Positions 25,984 through 33,857 of a DNA stretch of 64,000 nucleotides are shown here, in pieces. The notes under the pieces are model-generated. The model was not told where the DNA came from. It worked only from the letters and a program-made list of their open reading frames with translations, and did no database searches. The DNA is from Clostridiaceae bacterium (GTDB lineage Bacteria; Bacillota; Clostridia; Lachnospirales; Lachnospiraceae): positions 124,001 to 188,000 of the forward strand of contig CAJSZV010000005.1 in the NCBI GenBank assembly GCA_910574345.1, in the 5' to 3' direction. The translations under genes and the position numbers were made by a program. Each line of letters begins with the position of its first letter. Within the stretch, counting starts at the first letter, position 1.

Positions 25984-26502
25984 ATGCAGGAAGATGTATT
26001 TAAGATGTATCTTGACGAGGTTGAGGGTATAGAAAGTTTAAGCCCTGATGAGAACCGTATGCTGGCGGAGAAGCTGTCCGCGGGTCATGAGTCAGTAAAA
26101 GACCGGCTGATTGAGGGGAACCTTCGGACGGTTCTTTTGATGGTTCAGGATTATCTGGGAAGAGGCGTCCTGGCCGGTGATTTGGTTCAGGAAGCCAATA
26201 TGGCTCTGGTGGTGGCAGTCAGGGAGTACAGATCTGAACTTGGCGGTTTTGATGAGTTTTTAGAGGAACAGGTGAGAAAAGCCCTTCTGGCCGCCGTGGA
26301 GGAACAGTCCAGGGAAGAGAAGACTGCCGAAAAAATGGTTGACCGGGTCAACACATTAAAGGATCTTTCCAGAGACATGGCGGAAGAACTGGGGCGGGAA
26401 GCCACAGTGGAAGAATTGGCCCGGCGGATGGAACTGACTGCAGATGAGATCAGGGATATTATGAAGATGACCTTAGATGCCATGAGCGTCATGGGGGAAT
26501 AA
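25984..26502 (+). CDS. Sigma-70-like protein without region 4
   Basis: 172 residues. Region 1.2-like MYLDEVEGIESLSPDENRMLAEKL (start of the protein), region 2.1-2.2-like LIEGNLRTVLLMVQDYLGRGVLAGDLVQEANMALVVAV (about 43-80; core DLVQEANMAL) and a region 3-like ELGREATVEELARRM (about 137-151). The -10-recognition helix of region 2.4 is not recognisable and region 4 is absent; the protein ends after region 3. It may bind core RNA polymerase or an anti-sigma partner rather than act as a normal sigma factor. It lies 12 bases after the M14 pair, in the same operon. Confidence 0.75.
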   Translation: MQEDVFKMYLDEVEGIESLSPDENRMLAEKLSAGHESVKDRLIEGNLRTVLLMVQDYLGRGVLAGDLVQEANMALVVAVREYRSELGGFDEFLEEQVRKALLAAVEEQSREEKTAEKMVDRVNTLKDLSRDMAEELGREATVEELARRMELTADEIRDIMKMTLDAMSVMGE

Positions 26503-26515
26503 AAGAGGTGAACAG

Positions 26516-27139
26516 ATGAAACTATATTTAATACGCCATGGACAGACAGACTGGAATGTGGCGGGAAAAATTCAGGGAAGTACGGATATTCCCCTGAATG
26601 ATATGGGAAAGCGTCAGGCCGCCTGTCTGGCGGAGGGGATGGCAGGAAGGCCTGTGACAAAGGTTTTCAGCAGCTGTCTTTCAAGGGCATATGAGACGGC
26701 AAGAGCCATCGGCAGCAGCCAGCATGTGGAAGTGATTAAGGTTCATGGCCTGGAGGAAGTGGGATACGGGGTGTGGGAAGGCATGACCATGGAGGAGATC
26801 GAAAAAAAATATCCGGAAGAGCTGAACCAGTGGTACTGCAGTCCTGTAGATGTGGCTCCGCCGGAGGGCGAGAGTCAGGCTCAGATCTATGACAGGTGCA
26901 AAAAAGCGCTGGAGATCATTCTGTCCCAGGCGGAAAGCGGGGATGCGGCTGTGGTGTCTCACGGCGCCACCACAGTATTCTTGCTGGAGATTCTTCTGCA
27001 GGACGATTCCAGAGAGGAAGAAGACGACATTATTGTGGGCAATGCCAGCATCTCTACCGTTGAATATGATGAGAAGACGAGGAAGTTCACGTTGCTTGAA
27101 CTCAATGACAGGGAACATCTGAAAGGCCTTGAGCAGTGA
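26516..27139 (+). CDS. Histidine phosphatase (phosphoglycerate-mutase superfamily)
   Basis: 207 residues. The phospho-histidine motif LIRHGQTDWN is at residues 4-13, a second Arg in SSCLSRAYETA, an acid residue in EEVGYGVWEG and the second His in VSHGATT (about 146). Members dephosphorylate small metabolites such as alpha-ribazole phosphate or sugar phosphates; the substrate cannot be read from sequence. Last gene of the cassette. Its stop abuts the stop of the convergent kinase gene with no base between. Confidence 0.88.
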   Translation: MKLYLIRHGQTDWNVAGKIQGSTDIPLNDMGKRQAACLAEGMAGRPVTKVFSSCLSRAYETARAIGSSQHVEVIKVHGLEEVGYGVWEGMTMEEIEKKYPEELNQWYCSPVDVAPPEGESQAQIYDRCKKALEIILSQAESGDAAVVSHGATTVFLLEILLQDDSREEEDDIIVGNASISTVEYDEKTRKFTLLELNDREHLKGLEQ

Positions 27140-28729
27140 CTATGACAGAATGCGTCTCAGAGTCTTTACAAGCAGCTCCACATCAATGGGTTTTGTGATA
27201 AACCCGTCCATGCCGCATTCCATGGCCGCCTGTTCGTCCTCATGAAAGGCATTGGCAGTCATAGCCACGATGGCAATTCCGGCAAGAGAAGGATTGTCTA
27301 ATCTGCGGATTGCTTTTGTGGCTTCGTGGCCGTTCATAACAGGCATCTGGATATCCATAAGAATAAGGTCATAGTACCCGGGCAGGGAGCCGGACAGTTT
27401 ATCCACGGCAATCCGTCCGTTTTCTGCAAGCTCTACCTGGAAACCGCAGCCTCTGAGGATTTCCTCTGCAATCTCCCTGTTTAATTCATTGTCATCCACT
27501 ACCAGAATCCGGATGCCGGCAGACGAAAATTCCTCATCCTGCTTTTCCTTAAGTTCAAGGGCGGAGGGAGATTCGGCAAGGCGGAAGAAAAAGGTAACGG
27601 TGAATTCCGTCCCCTTGTCCTTCTCGCTTTTTACAGTGATCATGCCGCTCATGAGTTCAACGATAGCTTTTGTGATGGACATTCCAAGGCCTGTTCCGGG
27701 AATCCTATTGACTGTGGAGTTGATCTCTCTCTCAAAAGAGTCAAATACACGGGGAAGGAACTGAGGGCTCATGCCCATACCCGTATCCTTAACCCGGATC
27801 TCATAATTCCCCCAGCCTTCTAAGGTATGGCCTTCCTGGGACAGGGAAAGGGACACCTCTCCGCCGGCAGAAGTAAACTTCATGGCATTGCTGAGAAGAT
27901 TCATAAGAATCTGTTTTAAATGAGTGCCGTCACAGTATACATAAGGGTCTTTGATGTTGTCTGCGTCGATATGAAAATCCAGTCCCTTTTCCTCCATCTC
28001 ATCGGATACCAGGGTATATATATCACGGAAGAGCTCAGGAAGGCAGGTCTGCGCTTCTTCGATGACCATCTTGCCGCTCTCCAAAAGGCTCATCTCCAAA
28101 ACATCCTTCATAAGGCCAAGGAGAATATTGCCGGAGGAAAGTATCTTTTTCAGATAATCATGAACCTTCTCGTCATCTCCCAGACTTTTTTCCGCCAAAG
28201 CGGCAAAACCCATAATAGCATTCATGGGCGTGCGGATATCATGGGACATGTTGGAGAGAAAGCGGCTTTTGGCCGCGCTGGCCTGGGAGGCCGCATTGGC
28301 CGCTTCCGAGAGGGCTCTGCGGATTAAGCGCTCTTCCGTCAGATTGGAGAAGGAGAAGAGATATTTTTCTTCTTTGCCGAACATGACAGGACAGGAGGCC
28401 ACAGACAGCCACATGGTCTGTCCGAAAGCTTTATTGAAGCATTCGATTTCCCAGACCCTGCGCTCCGCCGGCCGCTCGCTGCGGAGGATTTCTCTGATCT
28501 TCCAGTAGAGTTCGTTGGTTTCGGCGGGATCGTTTTCGTAGAATTTTTCAGCAGGGATTCCCAGAAGTCTCTTTGTATTCTCAAAGACATAGTCAATCTG
28601 CCCGTCGGTTTTCCTTACGATGAATATGACCGTGTCCACGTTCTGGGAAATACACTGATAGAACATCCGGGGATAGTCCTGGTTTTCCTTTCCTTTTTCC
28701 ATATTCAAGTTTTTTTCCATTTCCTCCAT
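27140..28729 (-). CDS. Hybrid sensor histidine kinase/response regulator
   Basis: 529 residues, no membrane helix, so a cytoplasmic sensor. Order: PAS-like domain (about 15-130), HisKA with SHDIRTPMN (phospho-His about 168), HATPase with N-box LLSNAMKF and G-boxes DTGMGMS and GTGLGMS, then a receiver domain with VVDDNELNRE and phospho-Asp in LMDIQMPVMNG. I use the ATG at 28729, which has AGAGGAG six bases upstream; an upstream ATG at 28747 lacks a site. No output domain, so it must pass phosphate on or act through partners. Divergent from the rpiR-type gene. Confidence 0.9.
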   Translation of the reverse strand: MEEMEKNLNMEKGKENQDYPRMFYQCISQNVDTVIFIVRKTDGQIDYVFENTKRLLGIPAEKFYENDPAETNELYWKIREILRSERPAERRVWEIECFNKAFGQTMWLSVASCPVMFGKEEKYLFSFSNLTEERLIRRALSEAANAASQASAAKSRFLSNMSHDIRTPMNAIMGFAALAEKSLGDDEKVHDYLKKILSSGNILLGLMKDVLEMSLLESGKMVIEEAQTCLPELFRDIYTLVSDEMEEKGLDFHIDADNIKDPYVYCDGTHLKQILMNLLSNAMKFTSAGGEVSLSLSQEGHTLEGWGNYEIRVKDTGMGMSPQFLPRVFDSFEREINSTVNRIPGTGLGMSITKAIVELMSGMITVKSEKDKGTEFTVTFFFRLAESPSALELKEKQDEEFSSAGIRILVVDDNELNREIAEEILRGCGFQVELAENGRIAVDKLSGSLPGYYDLILMDIQMPVMNGHEATKAIRRLDNPSLAGIAIVAMTANAFHEDEQAAMECGMDGFITKPIDVELLVKTLRRILS

Positions 28730-28783
28730 GACGTTCTCCTCTGACATTGAATCATGTGTGAATGCTTAAGGTTTTCCATCCAT

Positions 28784-28812
28784 ATTATATGCGAAATCCC
28801 GGAGTATGGCAA
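28784..28812 (-). promoter_or_regulatory. Promoter of the hybrid kinase
   Basis: On the minus strand TTGCCA (28812-28807), 17 bases, TATAAT (28789-28784). Confidence 0.65.
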
Positions 28813-28828
28813 GATGGTTTGTGTTTGA

Positions 28829-28857
28829 TTGACAGAGAATGTGAAATGCAATATAGT
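28829..28857 (+). promoter_or_regulatory. Promoter of the RpiR-family gene
   Basis: TTGACA (28829-28834), 17 bases, TATAGT (28852-28857). It lies back to back with the kinase promoter. Confidence 0.7.
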
Positions 28858-28893
28858 TAGTTAAAACAGGAATAATAAGAGAAGGTGAGAGGG

Positions 28894-29787
28894 ATGCTGG
28901 TTAAAGAAAAACTTTTGGACAGGGAGCATTTTTCCGAAATAGACGAAAGAATTGCGGACTATATGCTGGAAAGGCAGGAGAAATTAAAGGAAGACAGTGT
29001 GCGCCGGATTGCAAAGAGACTTTATGTGGCTCCTTCCTCTGTCATCCGTTTCTGCCAGAAACTGGGGTATATGGGATTTAATGAATTGCGGGACGAGTAT
29101 TTGAAGGAGACGGCATACCTGTCTTCCCATTTTCAGTCCCTGGACCCTAACTTCCCTTTTGACAAAGAAGACAGGGATATTGCCGTGGCTAACAAGATCG
29201 GGACACTCTATGAAGAAATCTTAAGAGACTGTCAGTCCCTTGTGGAGCCGGAGGTCTTAAAACAGGCGGTGGACATGGCGGATACGGCGCCCTGCATCTA
29301 TGTCTGCGCATCAGGCGCCCAGCTTGGAGTCAGCCAGGTGTTCCGGGATAAGATGATGAAGATCGGAAAGATGGTTCATATCTGTGAACAGACGGATGAG
29401 GCTTACTATCAGGCATCCTACAGCAGCGAAGACAGTATGTTCATTCTGATCTCCTACACCGGGGAGACGAAGAGAGTAATCAAGGTGGGACTGAAGATCC
29501 GGGAGCGCCGTCTCCCTTCTGTGGCCATCACTTCCTACGGAAGCAATTCCCTGTCTTCCATGTGTACCTGCAGCCTTTATGTCTCTACCAGAGAAAAGCT
29601 TATAGGAAATCTGGGGACTTTCGGCATCAATGTGTCCGCCATGTATCTTCTGGATGTCATCTATGCAGGGTGCTTTAACCGGAATTATGACAACCATTAT
29701 GCCGATAAGCTGAAATATTCCAGAGAATGCGAAAATGTGGGAACCGACGAAGCCAGATATTCCAGCAATCCTATATTGGAAGGATAG
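28894..29787 (+). CDS. MurR/RpiR-family transcriptional regulator
   Basis: 297 residues. N-terminal HTH_6 domain with VRRIAKRLYVAPSSVIRFCQKLGY-like recognition region (core VAPSSVIRFC, about 45-54) and C-terminal SIS domain (about 125-250) that binds phosphosugars: YVCASGAQLG and ILISYTGETKRVI. Start ATG 28894 with GGTGAG upstream. RpiR proteins commonly control an adjacent phosphosugar enzyme, here the GH4 gene 205 bases downstream on the same strand. Confidence 0.9.
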   Translation: MLVKEKLLDREHFSEIDERIADYMLERQEKLKEDSVRRIAKRLYVAPSSVIRFCQKLGYMGFNELRDEYLKETAYLSSHFQSLDPNFPFDKEDRDIAVANKIGTLYEEILRDCQSLVEPEVLKQAVDMADTAPCIYVCASGAQLGVSQVFRDKMMKIGKMVHICEQTDEAYYQASYSSEDSMFILISYTGETKRVIKVGLKIRERRLPSVAITSYGSNSLSSMCTCSLYVSTREKLIGNLGTFGINVSAMYLLDVIYAGCFNRNYDNHYADKLKYSRECENVGTDEARYSSNPILEG

Positions 29788-29808
29788 AAAGCGGGAATAT
29801 TGGCTGCT

Positions 29809-29843
29809 GTTCATGGGGGCATCTTCTTGTCTGCCCCGTGAAC
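29809..29843 (+). terminator. Hairpin between rpiR-type gene and GH4 gene
   Basis: GTTCA-GGGGCA and TGCCCC-TGAAC form a near-perfect stem starting 22 bases after the regulator's stop. The following bases (GGTAACGG) are not a U-tract, so termination is likely partial. A weak promoter (TTGACA at 29923-29928, GAAAAT at 29946-29951) could restart transcription for the GH4 gene. Confidence 0.4.
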
Positions 29844-29991
29844 GGTAACGGAACATTGTTCTTATTTTCCTATGGAAAAGACGGGCAGAAAGAGAACACT
29901 GTACCTTTTGTACAAGGAACCATTGACAAACAGGGGAAAATCCGTGAAAATGGAGATATCAAAAAGCACAGTAACCAAGAGGAGGAAAATC

Positions 29992-31395
29992 ATGGAAAAG
30001 AAACCTGTAAAGATTGTAACCATCGGCGGCGGAAGCAGCTACACACCAGAGTTAATGGAAGGGTTTATTAAGCGTTACGAGGAACTTCCCATCAAAGAGA
30101 TCTGGCTGGTTGACATCGAGGATGGAAAAGAGAAGCTGGAGATCGTTGGCAAGATGGCTCAGCGTATGTGGGATGCTTCTCCTTACGATGTTAAGGTACA
30201 CCTGACTCTGGACAGAAGAGAGGCTCTTCCGGGGGCGGACTTTGTTACCACTCAGTTCCGTGTAGGCCTTTTGAATGCAAGAATCAAGGACGAGAGAATT
30301 CCGCTGTCTTACGGTATTCTGGGGCAGGAGACCAACGGCGCAGGCGGTATGTTCAAAGCCTTCAGAACCATTCCGGTAATCTTAAGCATTGTTGAGGACA
30401 TGAAGGAACTGTGTCCCGATGCATGGCTGGTGAACTTCACCAACCCAAGCGGTATGGTGACCGAGGCTGTGGTGCGTTACGGAAAGTGGGAGAAAGTCAT
30501 CGGTCTGTGCAACGTGCCTGTAGGCGCTATGATGAAAGAACCCAAGATGATCGGCAAGACCTTAGACGAGCTGATCTATAAGTTCGCAGGTCTGAATCAT
30601 TTCCATTGGCACAAAGTATTTGACTTAAACGGCAGGGATGTAACTCCTGAGATCATTGACAAGCTCTATGATCCTGAGACAGATGCAGGCATTCCGGCCA
30701 ATATCTTTGACGTGAAGTTCTTCAAGGAGCAGCTTGACGAGATGGGCATGATCCCATGCGGATACCACAGATATTACTACAGACAGGAAGAGATGCTTAA
30801 CCACATGATCGAGGAGTACAATGATCCTGAACTGGGAACCCGCGCACAGCAGGTGAAGAAGACAGAGGCGGAACTCTTTGAGCTGTACAGGGATCCCAAC
30901 TTGGATCACAAACCGGAGCAGCTTGCCAAGAGAGGCGGAGCTCACTACTCTGATGCAGCCTGCGAGACCATCGCTTCTATCTACGGCAACAAGAATGCCC
31001 ATATCGTTGTATCCACCAAGAACAATGGAGCGGTACCGGATCTTCCACCGGAGTGTGTTGTTGAAGTATCCGCCCATATCGGCGCCTGCGGCGCTCTGCC
31101 CATTGCCTTCGGACCTCTTCATCCGGCACAGAAGGGCTGGCTCCAGGTTATGAAGAACATGGAACTGTGTGTATGTGAAGCTGCCGTGACAGGCAATTAC
31201 GGAATGGCTCTTCAGGCATTTATCCTGAATCCCCAGGTTCCCTCCGGCACAACTGCCAAGAGAGTATTGGATGAACTGCTGATTGCCCATAAGAAATACC
31301 TTCCTCAGTTTGCCGAGAAGATCGCCGAGCTGGAGAAGGAAGGCGTTACCATCAAAGACGACGTGGCAAGGGAGCTGACAGAGCAGGGATTATAA
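29992..31395 (+). CDS. GH4 family 6-phospho-beta-glucosidase-type enzyme
   Basis: 467 residues. NAD-binding GGGSSYTPEL at the N-terminus, the metal/substrate Cys motif LCNVPVG (about 172) and GLNHFHW (about 202). In GH4 the CN(V/I)P form marks 6-phospho-glycosidases, as opposed to the CHEV form at 39948. The enzyme uses NAD+ and a divalent metal in an oxidation-elimination mechanism on phosphorylated disaccharides delivered by a PTS. The start at 29992 has GAGGAGG upstream; the open frame runs back to 29872 without a better site. Probably controlled by the preceding RpiR gene. No PTS genes are in the window. Confidence 0.88.
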   Translation: MEKKPVKIVTIGGGSSYTPELMEGFIKRYEELPIKEIWLVDIEDGKEKLEIVGKMAQRMWDASPYDVKVHLTLDRREALPGADFVTTQFRVGLLNARIKDERIPLSYGILGQETNGAGGMFKAFRTIPVILSIVEDMKELCPDAWLVNFTNPSGMVTEAVVRYGKWEKVIGLCNVPVGAMMKEPKMIGKTLDELIYKFAGLNHFHWHKVFDLNGRDVTPEIIDKLYDPETDAGIPANIFDVKFFKEQLDEMGMIPCGYHRYYYRQEEMLNHMIEEYNDPELGTRAQQVKKTEAELFELYRDPNLDHKPEQLAKRGGAHYSDAACETIASIYGNKNAHIVVSTKNNGAVPDLPPECVVEVSAHIGACGALPIAFGPLHPAQKGWLQVMKNMELCVCEAAVTGNYGMALQAFILNPQVPSGTTAKRVLDELLIAHKKYLPQFAEKIAELEKEGVTIKDDVARELTEQGL

Positions 31396-31439
31396 CGATT
31401 AGATCATCAAAACGAAAGCCTGGATATTTTTATAAATTA

Positions 31440-31475
31440 GGCCCTTAGGTGTTACAGCCTGGGGGCCGATTTTTA
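31440..31475 (+). terminator. Terminator after the GH4 gene
   Basis: GGCCC (31440-31444) pairs with GGGCC about 25 bases on, followed by GATTTTTAG. Confidence 0.6.
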
Positions 31476-31544
31476 GTATAAGCAGTCGAAAAAATAGTTT
31501 TACTTCCCGAAATAGATATACACCAAACATTTTCGCAAAATTTA

Positions 31545-31573
31545 TTGCGTAATAATGAAATGCGTGCTAAAAT
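31545..31573 (+). promoter_or_regulatory. Promoter of the AT-rich two-gene islet
   Basis: TTGCGT (31545-31550), 17 bases, TAAAAT (31568-31573), about 70 bases before the first small gene. Confidence 0.55.
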
Positions 31574-31644
31574 ATGGATACCATAAGATTTTTCATCTAT
31601 AGCCCACAACTATTGGTGCATTTATGAATAAAGAGGAAATAAAA

Positions 31645-31854
31645 ATGTATGAAATTATACTAAAGAACAAAAAGGCGTACAATCCATATCCGGATAATAA
31701 AAATTCGTTTTTTTATACTCCCCCCAAAATAGAAAAGGAATCGATATCTTTAGTTATATCTTGTAAAATTGTTAATAATTTAAGCAGAGACATGGAAAAG
31801 ATGACAAATCTCATGGTGAAATCTATTTTTGAGGGAATATCCAATGGCAAATGA
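31645..31854 (+). CDS. Small hypothetical protein (69 residues)
   Basis: Not recognised. A short soluble protein with two halves: a polar N-terminus with NPYPDNKN and an amphipathic C-terminal helix (NNLSRDMEKMTNLMVKSIFEG). I use ATG 31645, with GAGGA seven bases upstream, rather than 31624. The last 11 bases overlap the next gene, so the two are coupled. Base composition is clearly more AT-rich than the flanking GH4 and yesN genes, which suggests acquisition from outside. Confidence 0.55.
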   Translation: MYEIILKNKKAYNPYPDNKNSFFYTPPKIEKESISLVISCKIVNNLSRDMEKMTNLMVKSIFEGISNGK

Positions 31855-32287
31855 TGAAGTAAAGAAAATGAATGAAAAAGTTAAACAAGAAGATGAATTT
31901 GAAGAATTACCTGAAGAAATGAAGGATGTGCTGGAGAGTATTCCACAAGAAGCTAGGCGCACGGTGAAGCAAATGGTCGGAATGTCCATGCAAATGGGAG
32001 GAGTGATTTCGCCACAACTAGAATTAATGAAGAAAATGACAACAGAAAATGTAACTGAATTTTTACAAGGTCAAAGAGAAGCTGCGAATAATCAGTTTAG
32101 AGAGAGCAGAGATAATAAAATATTTCTTGCTTTTATAGTAGTAGTGGTTCTCATTTTTGTGACGGTGTTAGTCATTTTACTAAAGGAAAAACCAGATATA
32201 TTAGAGAATGTTTTATATACATTAGGTGGATTGGTTGCCGGCTTATTAGGTGGTTATGGATATGGAAAGACAAAGAGAGAGGATTAG
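31844..32287 (+). CDS. Hypothetical membrane protein with two C-terminal helices
   Basis: 147 residues. Not recognised. An acidic, charged helical N-terminal region (about 1-85; EEFEELPEEMKDVLES-like) is followed by two hydrophobic segments, IFLAFIVVVVLIFVTVLVIL (about 92-111) and ENVLYTLGGLVAGLLGGYGYG, then a basic tail KTKRED. The second segment is Gly-rich, as in small membrane-disrupting or scaffold proteins. The layout (soluble helix plus hairpin) recalls small membrane partners of two-component phage-defence or toxin modules, but that is speculation. Coupled to the preceding small gene; AT-rich. Confidence 0.6.
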   Translation: MANDEVKKMNEKVKQEDEFEELPEEMKDVLESIPQEARRTVKQMVGMSMQMGGVISPQLELMKKMTTENVTEFLQGQREAANNQFRESRDNKIFLAFIVVVVLIFVTVLVILLKEKPDILENVLYTLGGLVAGLLGGYGYGKTKRED

Positions 32288-32343
32288 GGGCTGCTGCAAA
32301 AGTAGAAGAAAATTCTACTGGAGCAACAGCTCCGCTTTTATTT
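32287..32343 (+). terminator. Terminator between convergent genes
   Basis: GGGGCTGCTGC (32287-32297) and GCAACAGCTCC (32323-32333) pair with two mismatches around an inner TAGAA/TTCTA stem, followed by GCTTTTATTT. Confidence 0.65.
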
Positions 32344-33855
32344 ACCGGCCTTCCCGCCTATCTGTGCCACATAGGAGCTGGGAGTCATACCAGTCTTTTT
32401 CTTAAAGAGCTGGGAGAAGTACTGGGGATTGTTGCCAAGCCCCACTTCCCCCGCCACTTCCTGAATGGTATCAGGGCCCTTGGAGACCAGAAGCTCCTTG
32501 GCTTTTTTAATCCGCACATCGGCAAGGTAGGTGGAGAATTTGATTCCTGTTTCCTTGAGGAATTTTTTGCTCACATAGTCCACGTTCATGTAGAGAAAAT
32601 TTTTGGCAATGTATTTGAGAGTCAGATTGTCATCCTGAAGATTCTCATTTACATAATCAAAGATCTGCCGGGTCATGGCGCTGACAGAGGCCTCCGGTTC
32701 CGGCTCTCTTAAAAAATCCCCGGCTTTTTCCACAGTCAGGTTTTTCAGTTCCACAAGGTTCTGGCTGTTTTCGATTCTTAGAAGCCATTCCGTCAGTTCA
32801 ACGGAGGAACGCTCCGGGTTGTTTAAAGTAAGCTTTAAAAACAGGTTGGAGACGATCTGTTTAAAAAAGGTAATATCCGTAATATTCCCAATCAGTTCCG
32901 AAAGACTGTCAAGGGCTCCGGGCCGGCGTTCCATAATGGAGCGGCAGAGCAGTTCCATCTCTTGGATATGGGTATTGTAGTTGCAGGTGTAAAGAAGACG
33001 GAAATCATTAATGTAGTAGATCATGCCGAAACGGCGCACTTTTTCAAGCACCACGCAAAGAAGCTCCTCCAGGCTTGGAAAGAGGATGGATTCCGTCTCT
33101 AAAGAGACCGTCTGGCTGCGGTAGTGGCGCTTTGTGATAAAAAGTTCCAGCTCAGGAAAGCGGAAGGTAAAATCCTTGAAAAACAGAATCAGGGTGTTGT
33201 TCACATAGATTCCGTGAAGGGTCACCATGGACAGATTTTCCCGGCAGAAAAGCCTTAGGTCTCCCAGGAATTCCTCCAGATATTCAAAGGGAAGAAAATA
33301 CACATAGTACAGCCGGTAAGCCGTGAATTTAAAATCTATGTAGGATTCATAGGACTTTATGATATCGGGAAAGCTGCGGTTCTGGCAGATACTGTCGTTG
33401 ATGATGCTGAAGATCACATTATGGTTCATGCTGTTGATGGCAGTAAACTGGCCGGACACAATGCGCTCCATGTTTTTTCTGCGGTAACAGTCCTCGGTGC
33501 ACTGACGGATACACTCAATGATCTGGGCCTCATTGCAGGGTTTAAGAAGGTAATGCTTTACCCCGCTTTTCATGGCTTCCTTGGCGTACTCAAATTCCCC
33601 GTAGCCTGAGAGTATAATAAACTGGACGTTGATATCCGTTCCCGAAATCCGCCGAATCAGTTCCAGCCCGTCCATACCGGGCATGCGGATATCCGTAAGT
33701 ACAATGTCAGGGGTTTCATCCAGAATCATATCATAGGTCTCGATTCCGTTTCTGCAAAGTCCCACCACCTCAATCCCGTAATCTTTCCAGTTGATAATGG
33801 TGGAAATGGTCTCCCTGATGATGCGTTCATCATCTGCAATAATTAATTTCAGCAT
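32338..33855 (-). CDS. YesN-type response regulator with AraC HTH output
   Basis: 505 residues. N-terminal receiver with IADDERIIRE and phospho-Asp in VLTDIRMPGMDG (about 55), a long middle region (about 130-390) of the kind found in YesN proteins, and a C-terminal AraC double HTH (KYIAKNFLYMNVDYVSKKF, then EVAGEVGLGNNPQYFSQLFKK; core QYFSQLFKK). Lies two bases after its kinase gene. Expected to activate the divergent sugar transport operon at 35810. Confidence 0.92.
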   Translation of the reverse strand: MLKLIIADDERIIRETISTIINWKDYGIEVVGLCRNGIETYDMILDETPDIVLTDIRMPGMDGLELIRRISGTDINVQFIILSGYGEFEYAKEAMKSGVKHYLLKPCNEAQIIECIRQCTEDCYRRKNMERIVSGQFTAINSMNHNVIFSIINDSICQNRSFPDIIKSYESYIDFKFTAYRLYYVYFLPFEYLEEFLGDLRLFCRENLSMVTLHGIYVNNTLILFFKDFTFRFPELELFITKRHYRSQTVSLETESILFPSLEELLCVVLEKVRRFGMIYYINDFRLLYTCNYNTHIQEMELLCRSIMERRPGALDSLSELIGNITDITFFKQIVSNLFLKLTLNNPERSSVELTEWLLRIENSQNLVELKNLTVEKAGDFLREPEPEASVSAMTRQIFDYVNENLQDDNLTLKYIAKNFLYMNVDYVSKKFLKETGIKFSTYLADVRIKKAKELLVSKGPDTIQEVAGEVGLGNNPQYFSQLFKKKTGMTPSSYVAQIGGKAGK

Positions 33856-33857
33856 AA

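Noticed and set aside
30625-31290. A 221-codon open frame on the minus strand inside the GH4 gene
   Set aside because: Antisense shadow of a conserved enzyme, no start site and no recognisable protein features.
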